NCBI GenBank assembly: GCA_024305745.1 | Contig: JAHRBS010000005.1 | Span: forward strand, 1,736,001-1,800,000 | Origin: Polyporus tsugae | Lineage: Eukaryota; Basidiomycota; Agaricomycetes; Polyporales; Polyporaceae | DNA: 64,000 nt | Direction: 5' to 3' | Shown here: in pieces, positions 1-11,901 of the stretch | How positions within the stretch are numbered: the stretch's first letter is position 1 | How the letters are laid out: each line of letters begins with the position of its first letter | The notes under the pieces: generated by a model | What the model was told of the DNA's origin: nothing | The model's input: the letters and a program-made list of their open reading frames with translations, nothing else | Database searches by the model: none | Translations under genes and position numbers: made by a program

Positions 1-2530
1 TCAATACTTGCTTGTAGGTGTCTGTCAGTGGCGTCATTTACTTGATACTAATGCTGGTGCCGTCCTGCTATAGCCTGTTGCCATGAATACAATACTTAAC
101 GACTCGAGGACCGTCAATTGGGTCCTCATGCAAATAATCACACTTTGAACAGGTAAAGAGTTGTGGAAAATTCTCGGGGCGAGCATTTGTGCAAGCCTCA
201 AGGCACAGTGGATGTACAGCCGTCTCGTCAGGAATGTAGTACGCACCACGAAGTATCTCGACTTTGGTGGGCAGATGCCAGATGTCTGGTCTTGTACGTG
301 TATGTGTACGTGGTGTTGGATTGATTGCAACTTCAAACGAGCATCGTTGTCTGCTGACAGACTGCTCTTGTTCAGCTCGGTACCTCCACTGATGGTGAGT
401 GCTTGACAACACTTGATGACAAGAAATATGCGCACTCGTCGCACTACAGACCATCTCCGATTCTTATACGGAACAGCCGAAGGAGCGTACGGCCAGATCC
501 AATTTCTGTGCGTCCGAGCTCCTCGCGTTTGAAGCTCGAAGCTTGAAGTCGCAGCCGCAGACTGTATCATCGTTTCGATCGGGGCTGGCCACGCGGCTCA
601 CGCACGTCATGGCGAAATCAACAACGTATCGCGGAGGCACATCGTCCACATTTCTCAAACCCACTACAGTACATAGTGGAGCTCGACGCCGAGATTAGTG
701 CCCCGCCGAGTGCCTATGTAGGGGGATCGAGCTCGAGGCGGACTGTGAGTCCTGCGCATGCGCGTGCATTGGGCTCACGATTTCCGAGGTATTCGGGGCG
801 CAACAGTGGAGTTCAGGGTTCGGATCCGAGTGGATCGCTGTCAGGTCGAACAGGTTGATCTGGCGGGTGGGGTGGCGCGATGGAGGTGATCGAGGACGAT
901 CGGGTGGGCGAGCACGATGTCTTGCAGAGACAAGGTTGGGGAGCTGGCGTGACGGCGCCGGCGCGGCGTGACGTTGACAACTGGAAGACGTTGGAGCGGG
1001 ATGGCGTTGGCGGCCGAGGTGCGTGTTTAGCGCGAATAATTAGTCTTGGTGAGATACTTATTGTAGACTGACAAGTACTAGCGGGGCCATTGAGCTACTT
1101 GCATGATTGGTGTGGCAGACGTCATCCGTGGCCATGCGTTGCTCCCTTCCGAGACCCCAAGTATCCCGATTGTGTCGTTCTAAGGATACTTATTCGCCGC
1201 GCCTCCGAAGAAGCTTGTTATGTTATTCTGCACCGCTTCTGGCGTCATCTGCACCCAGCGCATGCCCCAGGATTTGGGGAAGCTGCGAACTCGAAGCAGC
1301 TGCAGGAGTTAAAGTTGCCTCGAGGACTCGCCGGTCCGCCACATCCGACAGCCCAGACCTCCCCGGCCTCAGGAGCGTGCCTGCGGCAAGTCCGCGTAAG
1401 GATAAAGTGGCCTGATGGGTCCGCGGCCGGCATTTATCTGGAGAAGGGTGAGTGCCCGGGGGACGGGAGGCGCCGGCATCGTCTGTGATGCGATCTGCCG
1501 ATCTATCATAAAGGATAAATTACGATGGGGGTCGGTGCTCGCGCCTGTGGCGGGCAGCTGCGCCCATGAATTAATCGCAAAGCTCTTGGCCGGCGGAGGA
1601 GGGCACGATGGCCGACCGGAGGCCTGTTCTTGTTGTGTGTTTGTACTTATACTTAGATATCTTCTTGTGAGCGCAGTGGGACCATACTTTAATCAGGACG
1701 AGCGAGGCACTGCGTGGATGGGGAGAGAGATGGACTCAGACGTGGGGAGTGATTTCGGAAGTGCGGATGGGTGTCAGTCTGCCGGATAACCAACCGACGA
1801 TGAGCCTGACGAGGATGGACGATGGCAAGTACATATAAATGGCCCGCATGGGGAGCTGACGTTCGTGACAGATCATGGTTTAATCCCGTGCGGGCTTGCG
1901 TCCGAGCGTCACGCGCGACAAGCATTTTGTGCTTACGTCCCGCGTCACTGTCACGTTCCGGCCGGGCTCGTTGGCTATACATATACTAAGTACGTAGTGG
2001 CCGATGAGGCCGACTTGCGGCGGGAAGTGCTGAAGGGACACGTTGTGCCCTCTCGTGCATGCATTTGCAAGGTCTTGGGAGCCGGATGGACTGAACGAGC
2101 GAAAGGCGAGGTTCCGATACACGATTGGGTTCGCGGAGGTTTAACCTGAGCATGCGTGTAATCGCGATAGCGTTACAGTAGGTTCATCACGATACTGACA
2201 TCATGAGGACAAATTGACAAGTAAGTACTGTACTGGCAGCCGGCTGTATTGAATTCCACGAGCGAGGCGTCCCGAATGACAAGACCAGAGGCAAGAGCAT
2301 GCGAGACATGAGGCACAAGCATAGCCAGAGCCACCATGGATGGTTCAAATATTAACAACGTCGTGTCACCAACTTATACATGATACTCCTCGTAGGCTGC
2401 TTCATCGAGTTAATCTATAAGTAATCCCGACTCATGAACTGTTTCAGGGGCCATGGTATAGCTTTTGATGGCAAGTAATCTCCAGGATTAGTGCAGCTAT
2501 GGTACTTTAAACCTGGCACCTCGGCGGGCA
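1..2530. other. No recognised gene; 5' flank
   Basis: No family could be recognised here. The minus strand carries an open stretch at 68-454 ending in a fairly protein-like tail with a Cys-x2-Cys pair (CSKCDYLH), but no partner exons or domain could be assigned, so it is not called a gene. The rest is AT/GC-mixed sequence with many short overlapping open frames in all phases. Confidence 0.4.
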
Positions 2531-2953
2531 ATGCCTTGGGCAGCACTGTGCGCAGGCGCTACTACTGCCAAACGCGATAAATTAACCGGCGAGGATGGCC
2601 GGAGGCGTGACAGATGTGTGACAGGCGCTGGAGGGATGATGACAAGCGTCGAACAAAGCAGACGGATTGGGCGAGCCGACGCCAGCCTTCTCTCCCCCCC
2701 TTCCCCGCCCACCGTCCCTCCGACCGCATCTGACGACCTCCTCCTCCTCTCCATCCCCTACAACTGTGACTCTGAGCTCTAGACTACCACGATTCTCGCG
2801 ACCAGCTCTGACCTCACTCGCTCTCTCCCCTCCCCCGCCTGTCCCGTCTCCCCACTACAAACACTACAAAGCCATCCTTGTTCTCCCTCACCTCCTGCCT
2901 GGTGACCATCCCCAACCCGGCTCCCGCTCCGAAGGCGAGCTTCAACACTACAC

Positions 2954-4546
2954 ATGGGCAACTGTGTGTCCACCCAGGACCGCGAGGCGCAGATGCGCTC
3001 GCAGGAGATAGACAAGCAGATCGAGGAGGACTCGCGCAAGCTTAAGAAGGAGTGTAAGATCCTCCTCCTGGGCTCGGGCGAGTCGGGCAAGAGCACGATC
3101 GTGAAGCAGATGAAGATCATCCACCAGAACGGCTACACGCCCCAGGAGCGCATGACCTACCGCCAGACGATATACAAGAACCTCCTCGACTCCGCCCACC
3201 ACATCATCACCGCCATGCGCAAGTTCGGCATGGACTGCGAGGACCCCGCCAACCGTGCACGGTTGGAGAAGATCCTCGACTACGCTGTCAACCCCGCCCC
3301 CACCTTCTACTTTGTCGAGGACATGGCCCAGGCCATCTTCGACCTCTGGAAGGACCCTATCATTCCCAAGATTATGGACCACAGTAGCGAGTTCTACTTG
3401 ATGGACAGTGCAAGCTAGTGAGTCTCCCTTTCTCCGTCGTTCCTGCCTCTTCCTACCCGCCCGCCACGGCCTCCGAGCCGACCGTCCATCAAATTCTGCC
3501 CCAACCTGCACTCCATTATCTGGGCGTCTAACAATCTCTGCGCGCTGGGGCAATTCGGCGGTGTGTCGGATGTAGAGAAGGCGCTGCGAATGGCCAGAGA
3601 CAGAGCCTGACCGACTGACCCGCGATGCTTCCCCCCTCTAGTTTCTTCACCGAGGCGCTTCGAATAGGAACGCCCAACTATGTCCCGACGGAGACAGACG
3701 TGCTGCGGGCACGAGCGACAAGCAGAGGGATCACGGAGACAAGGTTTTTATTAGGGCCATTATCGTGAGTGTTGCGCCTGTCTATCTACCTCTGGCAGTG
3801 GCAGGCGGTTTCCCGCGGTCGTTGCTCGGGGGAACCGTGTGCGCACGCGTGCGTGCGGTTGCTGATGAGATGCCGATGCGCAGAATACACATGTTCGACG
3901 TGGGCGGGCAGCGGTCAGAACGGAAGAAGTGGATACATTGTTTCGAGAGCGTGACGAGCATCATCTTCTGCACGGCGCTGAGCGAGTACGATCAGGTACT
4001 GCTCGAGGATCGGAATCAGGTGCGTCCCGTCCCTCGATCAGTTCGTCAGTCTCGTCCGCGCTTGCTGATTTGTTTGCCTTTGCCGTGCCTTCTTGCACCC
4101 CGCTCTCCCTCTCTCTGTCTCTCTGTTGCGCGCGCAGAAACGGATGGCGGAGTCGCTCATTCTCTTCGAGTCGGTCATCAACTCGCGATGGTTTCTCCGG
4201 ACATCGATCATCCTGTTCCTGAACAAGATCGACGTTTTCAAGAGCAAGCTGCCAAAAGTGCCCCTCGAGCGGTACTTCCCCGAGTACACGGGCGGGCCCG
4301 ACATTAACAAAGCGGCGAAGTACATCCTGTGGCGGTTCATGCAGGCAAATAGGGCGCGGCTGAGCGTGTACCCGCAGTGAGTGTCCACATGGTCGTTTTC
4401 ATTTAGTGGGGCTGAACCTGACGGTGCGGTGCGTTTGCGTTCCCAGCCTAACACAAGCAACGGATACGTCAAATATCCGGCTGGTGTTCGCGGCGGTGAA
4501 GGAGACAATATTGCAGAATGCACTAAAGGACTCGGGCATCCTCTGA
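2954..4546 (+). CDS. Heterotrimeric G protein alpha subunit (fungal group III/GNA-3-like)
   Basis: Membrane-anchored GTPase switch coupling receptors to adenylyl cyclase or MAPK signalling. Five exons, 2954-3417, 3642-3764, 3884-4019, 4138-4376 and 4447-4546, close exactly to 353 aa, the normal family length. The N-terminus MGNCVS carries the Gly2 myristoylation and Cys4 palmitoylation signals. The P-loop GSGESGKS is at residues 40-47, the catalytic Arg at 179, DVGGQ with catalytic Gln205 at 201-205, NKID later, and the TQATDTSN guanine-ring loop near the end. The C-terminus is DSGIL, without a pertussis-toxin cysteine. The N-terminal half (EEDSR..., [20 protein letters not shown]) resembles group III subunits that act through cAMP. 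Switch I is odd: it reads RARATSRGI where nearly all G alpha have R-x-K-T-T-G-I. The Mg-binding Thr is thus Ser182 and the next Thr is Arg183. This could be a divergent extra paralogue. The upstream 450 bp is strongly CT-rich, as in many basidiomycete promoters. Confidence 0.95.
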
Positions 4547-7500
4547 CCCTTCGATTTCGCCCGTCCTTGTCTTTTTTTTCTGATCCTGGAGAGGTTGCTG
4601 GTGTTTAATGTAGTGTCTGTTTTGTCTGGTGAGTCCCTCCTCGCCATCTCGACACTAGGGTGGCGGTGCTGACTGTATTCCTATGCGCCTTTCAATTGCT
4701 TTCTCGCGCTCCTCGGACGTGTAGGGTCCCCGCATCGCATCTGCATCCACTCGTTCCCTTCACGTCTGCGCCATCTCATCCTCTGTACACATCCTGCATC
4801 GCACACGCCTCAGTCTCGAGTCTCGATCTGTCTCGTTCATCCATGATCTACCATCGTCGTCGCTTTTGTCTGTTGTCGTTTAACGCCCCTCTGCATCGCC
4901 GTGGCCACCTACACTTCCCACCTTCCCCTCAACCCCTTTTCCCCCGGGCACACCGCCACCCGCACCATGGCCCTGTGTGCGCTGTCGCTGGGGTACGGGT
5001 GAGCGCCGACTGCGCCATGCCTCGGCTTCCCCGCCGCTGTCACGGTCGCCATAGTCGCATCGGCTCTCATGTGTCGCCAGCCGATTGCCGCCCTCGAAGC
5101 TCGAACGGGATCATCTCCGATCAGGACAGAAGGAGCTTGTGGGGCGTGTCGCCATCGGAGGCTGACAGTGCCTTCGTCGTCGAATGGCATGCATGCTGCA
5201 TGCTCTCAGACATCGACCTGGTCTATCGCCGCACCGTCAACGCACGCCGCCCAGTACGCTCTGTGCGTGGCAGATTCAGGGACACCATCCTGTCTTCCCT
5301 CCGAGGATCTTGCCCGTCGGAGACATCCACGCGACGTCAGGTCGATGGCAGACCCACCCGCTTGCTCGCGCTCCGAACGCTCGGGGGTAAGGCGGGCGAA
5401 AAGATTCCGGCCCCGTCTGCTTCAGGCCCCGGCGACTCCCGCGGTCGGCCGCTTCTGCTCTTCCTCCCATGCGCCACTCCTTCCTTCCCATTCGACCACT
5501 TGTTGTGCCCGTTTCCTTCTCCTGCGTTCTTGTTTGTCTGCCTGTTTGTTTTAAGACGCTGCTTGTCTCGGGCTGCCCCCTTCTCACCCCTCGTTCCCCG
5601 CCGTGTCCCCCCTCTCCCTTGCTTCATGTTTATCTTCATCTTTCATCCTCCCTCCCTCCCATCTTCGCGTACCTCCGTGTCTCACCGCACCTCATACACC
5701 GTCTCGTCTCCCTTGCGTCCAGTCCGCATCTGCTCTATCTTATTTTTACACGACGTCCTTTCATGACCCGTCACGCGGCCCAGGTGCCTGCTCCTCGTTT
5801 GTCCGTCGCCCATCGTCCCGTGCCCCTCGTCGCATCCCCGCACACACGCTACTCGTAATCGTCCCTCCCGCCCTCGTCTTACCTACCTCTACTCCTTCCT
5901 CTATCTCCGCTCATGACTGTCACCACACCATTGCTATGTATAAGGGAGATCCGCGCGCGGGGCGGGGCGTCGGTGTACATGTACATATACATACATACAT
6001 GCATGCGGACATACATATACAGTACGCGCGAGGCGTGCAGCACGTATGACTGTGATTGCGTCCGGCTAGATTTACCATCCGTTCGCTCGATTCTCTCTAT
6101 GGCCTCATGACGGGGCCGGGGTAACTTGGTTCTCGTGTATCTAAGTTGCCTTTGTTCGTCCATCCGGATCCTGGGGCATGTCCGATCCGGATCCATCGCT
6201 TCGAATTCAGTGCGCACCCCCGACCCCATCTTCGTCACCATCCATCTTAATTTATCGAGTCGTCGAGCACGTCGTCCAGTGTCGCCGGTCCCAGGTCCCT
6301 TGGTTTCTCATGGCGAGGCGTTGCAATCGGGGCTGGGACGGTGGACGAGCTCGCCATGATGCACCTATAACCCTTAACACGTTACGACGGGAGTCGGAGC
6401 CGTGCAGTTAAGTAGTCGCGAAGTACGTCCTGTACGTACATCTGGTTTAAGTATTGTGCCCAGCCGCATATAGTCCGAGATAGTCACTGTAACGCCGTCT
6501 CGAGCCCGCTGCAGCACATTATCTGTTTATGCATGTCGTTTTGGACTGTGGCAGAGCTTGTTTGAGTTTGGACATTGTGTATAGCTAGCCGCCTATCATA
6601 GCCGAGCTCGCCGTGGGCGTGGCGCTCAACAAGCAAGGCGGTTACATGGATCCTTCTCCCGACCGTTACCATCATCTTGCCCTCCACTCCGGCGCCCTGG
6701 CTCTTCATTTGTGCGTAGTATTCGATGGTTAGTATCGTTGGAAAACGTATACACGACTTCGTGTATGCGTCTGCTATAAAAACACTGAGGATAGTATGGA
6801 CGGAATTTGCCAGCGAATTCGAATTCGTTTAACGGCCGGCACCGCAGTGCTGGCAACGACAACATACACCATACTTACCAGTCACTGTCGCCTGCCAGGA
6901 GCCTCAAGATATATGCGTTGGATTAATGGTAAGTATTGTTTGCGGCAGCTGTCATGTCATCCGCCTCTCTCTTACGAACGGAACGACAGGAAGGTCTATT
7001 TGCGGCGGGTGATTACATCTTGGTGACGTGTCTTCTTGCCCGCCGAACGCGTACGTATAAGCGGAGGCGTGGATGTATCATACGAGCACCCGTCCACGGT
7101 GACCATCTACTGGTGGCACGGCGCTCGTTGTTGATACTCCCCCTGGAGGTGCGTTTTTGCCTGTCGGACGTATCTGCCACATCGATTGCTCACAAGTTCC
7201 GGACATCGTTCAGCTTCCCTCTTCGTCTTCTCGCACCCCGGGGAGCTTTGTTATGTCCTGTGCTTCGTGCGGGGTGAATACATGGACAGCAGTTGCTCAA
7301 CAAACGCGTATGTGTGGCGGCAAGGTGCGTATCTACAGGTCTACCCGGCTTGCGAGTCTGCTCTTCCTTCCTCGAGCTACACCGCGTATTCCAGAAGAGG
7401 CTGAGATCGGTCAAGTGCTACCCTCCTCGCTCTCTCCACGGGCGATAGCTTGGAAACGATGGATGACTAGGACACTACGGGCCCGCCCACATTACTGCAT

Positions 7501-8868
7501 ACATTCAACACCGGCCGCTATTTCCTCTACGCCTTGCGAACCTGCTCTATGAGTACAACTGTCCTGTTGGCCGCGCTGTCCGTCCCAGGCCTGGCCGAGG
7601 GGTACGAGAGCTAGGTGATGGGCACATCCTCCCTGAGTATATCCACCCTTCCTGTTATTGATGAGCGTCCCGCGCAATCTCCTGAGAGTCGTTGGCATCC
7701 ACTGATCTGTTTGGCCACCTGATAGAGTAGGAGGTTCTAGGGATGTGTATCTTCATCTTCCGAGTGAGTGTCATCTATCGTGCGGTTGGATCTCTGTCGT
7801 GACGCGGGCCAGGGGATCTCATCTTTGTTGACCCTAGAACCCGTGTTCGCGCTTGGGGTGTACCGTGTCCATGTTGGGGAGTCCTCCCCCTCGCTTCCTC
7901 GGCACTGGACTTGGATCGGGTTGACATGGTTGCTGCGGTTTTTTTTTTGGGATCTGTCTGCTCTTTCTCGATCCTGACATCTTGGCTTCTTACTGATTGC
8001 GCTCGACAGGCGCGCTCTCAGCACCCGCTCCGTTCTCTTCTTCCCGGGACAACGCGACCAGGATACCGGGATCGTGCTCTTCGCGGATATCGGTGCACTC
8101 GGAGGAGGTGGGCCCGCAATTTCTGTAACCAGTGAAATTGTTGACGAGGTACTCGTTGAGGGGGTAGTGTTTGGCAGCATCATTGTCCCGATCTCTGTGT
8201 TTGTGCAGTTCGCGGACTACGGCCGAACCGTTCAAATCGTTCCTTTGAATGCTCGTGCAAAGACGACTGGTCGGGACTAGGTCGCTGTCTTCGTGCACTC
8301 CAGGAGCAGATGTGGCTTGTGTGTTGCTCGGACGCACGGCCTAGGACAGGGTGCTGGTGGCAATGTGGCTAGAGAGGACGTCTCCTAGTATGCATGTTTA
8401 AGATGACCTCTCTCCAGCGTAGCCGCGTGCGGCTTGCGGTCACAATCGTTCCTCGCAGTGTCAGGCGGGGTTTGGAATTCCTGTCGCCGAAGGAGCCTGG
8501 GGCGACCGATGATCAATATGACGTCCCACGGCTTCAAATTCGACTGTGTACTCATCCATCCATCCTCAGGCTGTTCTCTCGCCTCATGCGCTCCCTCACT
8601 TTTCGCAGACTGAGAACTGCTACTATCTCTGGTCTACCTTTCTGTACACTAAGCGATAACAAATTGCGCGCTCTCTCCTACGTCAAGGACCTATCCACAG
8701 GTAAAGTCACACTTTATCCAACTTCGCCTCCATTGGAGGGGCCCCAAATAACTCGCCATCGTACTCGTAGAACCGCCGCATTCGCAAAACCTTTCGCGCG
8801 GACCCGGCAGCATGGAAATCGGAACAAGCCCTCTAACTCGCGTCGGCTCCCGGGACGTCGCAACGAGG
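4547..8868. other. Long intergenic region, no gene recognised
   Basis: The first about 1.3 kb is pyrimidine-rich (many TCC/CTC/CCC runs) and gives a long open frame at 4660-5766 that looks like composition rather than protein. Further on only short open frames occur, including a Ser/Pro-rich then charged minus-strand stretch at 7737-8183 without any recognisable domain. The tail of the region may contain the promoter of the oxidoreductase gene that follows. Confidence 0.5.
5976..6022. repeat. TACA/CATA simple repeat
   Basis: An imperfect run of tacatacata-type tetranucleotides interrupted by a TGCATGCGG core. It lies in noncoding sequence. Confidence 0.7.
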
Positions 8869-9803
8869 ATGAACTTCTATGTCCCCGTTGGCGATGACGA
8901 GCCGTATCAATACGTCTTCACACCTCCGGATGGCGTCGCGCACAACAACCTCGGATCCGAGTCTCGTCCGGTCGTCGTGCACGACGTGCGCGGGCGAGAG
9001 AGCGAGTACTCGCTGGACGAGAACGGCTTCCAGTTCGTGCGCTGGCCAAGCGCCGAGAAGGCGTTTACCAACCCCGAGGCGATCAGGACCAAGTACTATG
9101 CCGAGGTAGAGGAGCTGCTCAAGTCCGTCACGGGTGCGACGGGTGTCTTCATATTTGACCATACGATCCGGTAAGTCGCTTTTCGGACCTCGCGCGCGTG
9201 GATTAGACCATGGGCTCAACTAGGGCTGCATGCCAGGCGAAGCGCGGTGACCGAGACGCTCGACAACCTCGGCGCGCGCGGTCCCGTCGTAAGTGCCCCG
9301 CCATTCCAAGTGCCGTGTCGCCCTGAAACTGACGACAACGACAACCCTCTATGCAGGACCGCGTCCACGTCGACCAGACCCCCGAGGCGAGCATCGCGCG
9401 CGTCCACCGCCACCTCCCCGACTCCGCCGCCCGCCTCCTCGCTTCGCGCGTGCGCATCATCAACGTCTGGCGGCCCATCGCGCACACCGTCGCGCATAAG
9501 CCCCTCGCGCTCGCGGACAATTGCGCACGCTTACGCGCGGTGACCTCGTCTCGGTGCGGCTGGTGTATCCGGACCGCGAGGGGAGCACGTTCGGCGTGCT
9601 GTACAGCCCCGCGATGCGGTTCTACTACCTCGCGGACCAGCGCCCCGAGGAGGTCGCGCTGATCAAGATCTTCGACTCGCAGGGGGAGGGCGCGGGCGTG
9701 CGCGCACTCGGCGTTCCAGGACCCGGGCAGCCCGCCGGACGCGCCGACGAGGCAGTCGATCGAGGTCAGGGCGATCGTGTTTGATGCAGAGTTGAATTGC
9801 TGA
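8869..9803 (+). pseudogene. CmcJ/NvfI-like oxidoreductase, two frameshifts
   Basis: This belongs to the CmcJ/NvfI/AsaB-like fungal family (often annotated GA4 desaturase or hydroxylase/desaturase), Fe(II)/2-oxoglutarate-type enzymes common in secondary metabolism. Exons 8869-9170, 9237-9288 and 9357-9803 are joined by clean GTAAGT introns. Family landmarks are GFQFVRWPSAEK, the IFDHTIRR block, VHVDQTPEAS (the HVDQ box), VRIINVWRPI and YPDREG. The expected C-terminus (HSAFQDPGSPPDAP... then IEVRAIVFDAELNC) is present but in another frame. Two single-base shifts break exon 3: one base appears lost at about 9521-9525 after the codons for LALADN, and one G appears gained in the G run at 9682-9686. 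The two cancel, so the tail returns to the starting frame. A start at 8812 is also open, but 8869 matches the usual family N-terminus (MNFYVP). The alternative is an intact gene with two sequencing errors. Confidence 0.85.
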
Positions 9804-9827
9804 GTCCGCTTGGACGTAGTAACGGGG

Positions 9828-9857
9828 TGTGTGTGTATGTGTGTATGTGTGTATAAG
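9828..9857. repeat. GT-rich microsatellite
   Basis: Repeated gtgtgtat units just downstream of the oxidoreductase stop codon. Probably 3' UTR or intergenic. Confidence 0.7.
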
Positions 9858-10532
9858 ACACAAGTTGAATGTGAACGGGAGTGCCATGCTGATCAGATTC
9901 CAAGTCATTGTATTAAGCTGCCGGTACCGGCTTGGTAACTCTGGTCGTGACGATGTTCTCAGTTAAACAGTTTGCTTTTGGACTGGGCTCCGGAGCGTCG
10001 AGGAATGCGTCTGAGCTTTCGCACGCCCTCGCCGTACTATTTCTCATCTTCATACCTCTAACACCTCTTGTGTTTCATCACGGGCTCGAGGGCACCCGCT
10101 GCTGATCGCAGGTACCGTCCTCCTCACCTTCGGCGGCCCCCCAGGCGAGGACTGGCCGCTCATCTTCCCAGGCTCGTCATCGGGACGTCCATGGAGACAG
10201 CGCGGCGGGTTTGAGGTGTTCAAAGGGAGGAGAGCGGTGTTGTGGTGGCTGCGTGGGGCTGCGTGGGATTGCTACTCTCGTGTTCTATTGTACAGGCAGC
10301 GCCAGAGACGGTCACGATTGTGCAAGGGCAATAGAAGATCGTGTGAAGGATGGTGGAGGTTGAAGATGACGGGAGAAAAGGGGATCAAGTCGCGGAGGGA
10401 GAAAAGGCGGTTGGTCAGAGAGGGTACATGTGTCGTGTTCGTAACACGGAAGCCGCTCCATGGACGTCTCTGTCGATCTAGGTATGTAGGTTTCCCGACC
10501 AGTCCCGCCGGGTCACCGTGTGGGTTTACTAT
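9858..10532. other. Intergenic, possible gene scrap
   Basis: Around 10112-10195 an acceptor-like cgcag is followed by a short protein-like stretch (GTVLLTFGGPPGEDWPLIF). It has no continuation and no recognised family. Nothing else is seen. Confidence 0.4.
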
Positions 10533-11901
10533 TTACGGATTATCGTCTGCATCGACCGTGCTGCTCTTCCAGCTGAAATAATCATGCGCTGCAATGCAAA
10601 CGTGAGCCCGCAGTGCGGTTGGGGGAAGGGGAGCCTGAATCGTAGGGGTGTAACGCGCACCGGATGTATAGACGTCGAGCGTAAGCCGTCCCGCTCTCGA
10701 AGCCACCGGGAAGCGCGTGACCGCTTCGCGCTCCAGCGCATTGAACGGAGTCTTCGCATCCAGCGGTATCTCCAGTAGCACGCGCAGTGCGGGTATGGTA
10801 GACCCTTGTCCTTGTTGGTTATCGTGAGCACAGCCGTGGCGTCTGGGAGGTTGGAGAAGCCAGATGATGAAGCTACGTACTGGAAGTGCACGCCACTTCG
10901 ACCGCGCTTCCAACGTGGGCAAGGAAGATGAAGTCGTCTCCCTTCGTGTAAAATCTCTCACTTTGGCCTTGCTTCGAAAATGGGCTTGGATTGATCCAAA
11001 GCGTGAGGGAACGCGGGGAGGACGTATTCCAGGACGGTAGCATATCGCAAAGCGCTGAGAGCATGGAAAGGTGCGAGGAGTATGGGGTTATGCTGAGAAC
11101 GGTGACGTCGGATAGGTGGGGGAAATGGCGATAAATTCAGTCCGTTCCGTCTACCTGTCGCTGGGTCCACTGATTCGTTTAGTGTGCACACAGCCAGGGG
11201 ATTTATTACCATGACATTAGTCAAACAGAAAATACGAGCAACGCACTGGAAGGACCTGTGTGATATAGCGTCCCCATGTGAAATCATTGAAGGTTTGAAA
11301 CACGACAAAGGAGAGATCCAGCTCCTCGAGGTCAGCAAAGCTTGAGGAAGAAAGGAGGAGAGGAAAGCGGGGATGGATAGGCAAACTGGTGTGCGGCATT
11401 CGACACTTCGTGCGGAGGTCTCTTATCCACCGGTTTCAGCTGAGTACCAGACGAGAACGGTCCCGGAAGGTGGTGAAACGCCAGGCAGCGCATGTTCGGA
11501 AGGAGGCCTGCCAACATTGTAGGAAACAGGACCTCCACGCAGGCTGGAGAGTACCGTGACTGTGATGTGGAGGTGCCTTGGATCCATCGCAACAGGGTCA
11601 ATCGCTGAATGTATCCCGCCAAGTGCGGGGAAGCGCGGTGGGCATCTGCGAAGCTGTGGAGGCCCGTAGCGCAACCGACTCAAATATGAGCCGCTGAACG
11701 CGTGTCGTCCATCCCTTCGCGACGGTAGAACATGCACGGAGTGCGGCCAGACTTTTTGAACCCCGAGCGTGAACTTGTCCAAGGTCAAGTGGGCTGTCGG
11801 AGAGGTGGTCAATGGTGAGCTCAACTAGCTAGCTCTTGGGGAAGTGGAGAGGCGTAGCCTGAATCGCTATCCACCGTGTCCTCAGGGGAGAGGTTGTCCA
11901 T
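10533..11901 (-). pseudogene. F-box protein pseudogene, copy 1 of 3
   Basis: This is a decayed copy of the F-box gene at 19555-21393. The start at 11901 reads MDNLSPEDTVDSDSGYASPL and runs into the F-box (PLPQEL), where a tandem CTAG duplication at about 11825-11833 shifts the frame. Later pieces that match the intact copy lie in different frames: LAALRACSTVAKGWTTRVQR, AGYIQRLTLL, CVEVLFPTMLAGLLPNMRC, LPIHPRFPLLLSSSSFADLE, and ESVDPATGRRNGLNLSPFP. The C-terminal exon DYFSWKSSTVDADDNP ends with TAA at 10533. Intron positions are conserved with the intact copy. At least four frame changes make it non-functional. An SCF-adaptor role is inherited from the family only. Confidence 0.85.

Noticed and set aside
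2948..3553. 201-codon minus-strand open frame
   Set aside because: Antisense shadow of G alpha exon 1, which is certain from its motifs.
4660..5766. 368-codon open frame downstream of the G alpha gene
   Set aside because: Composition is almost only Ser, Pro, Arg, Leu and His from a pyrimidine-rich stretch, with no domain, and the other plus frames are also open. It looks like 3' UTR or spacer.
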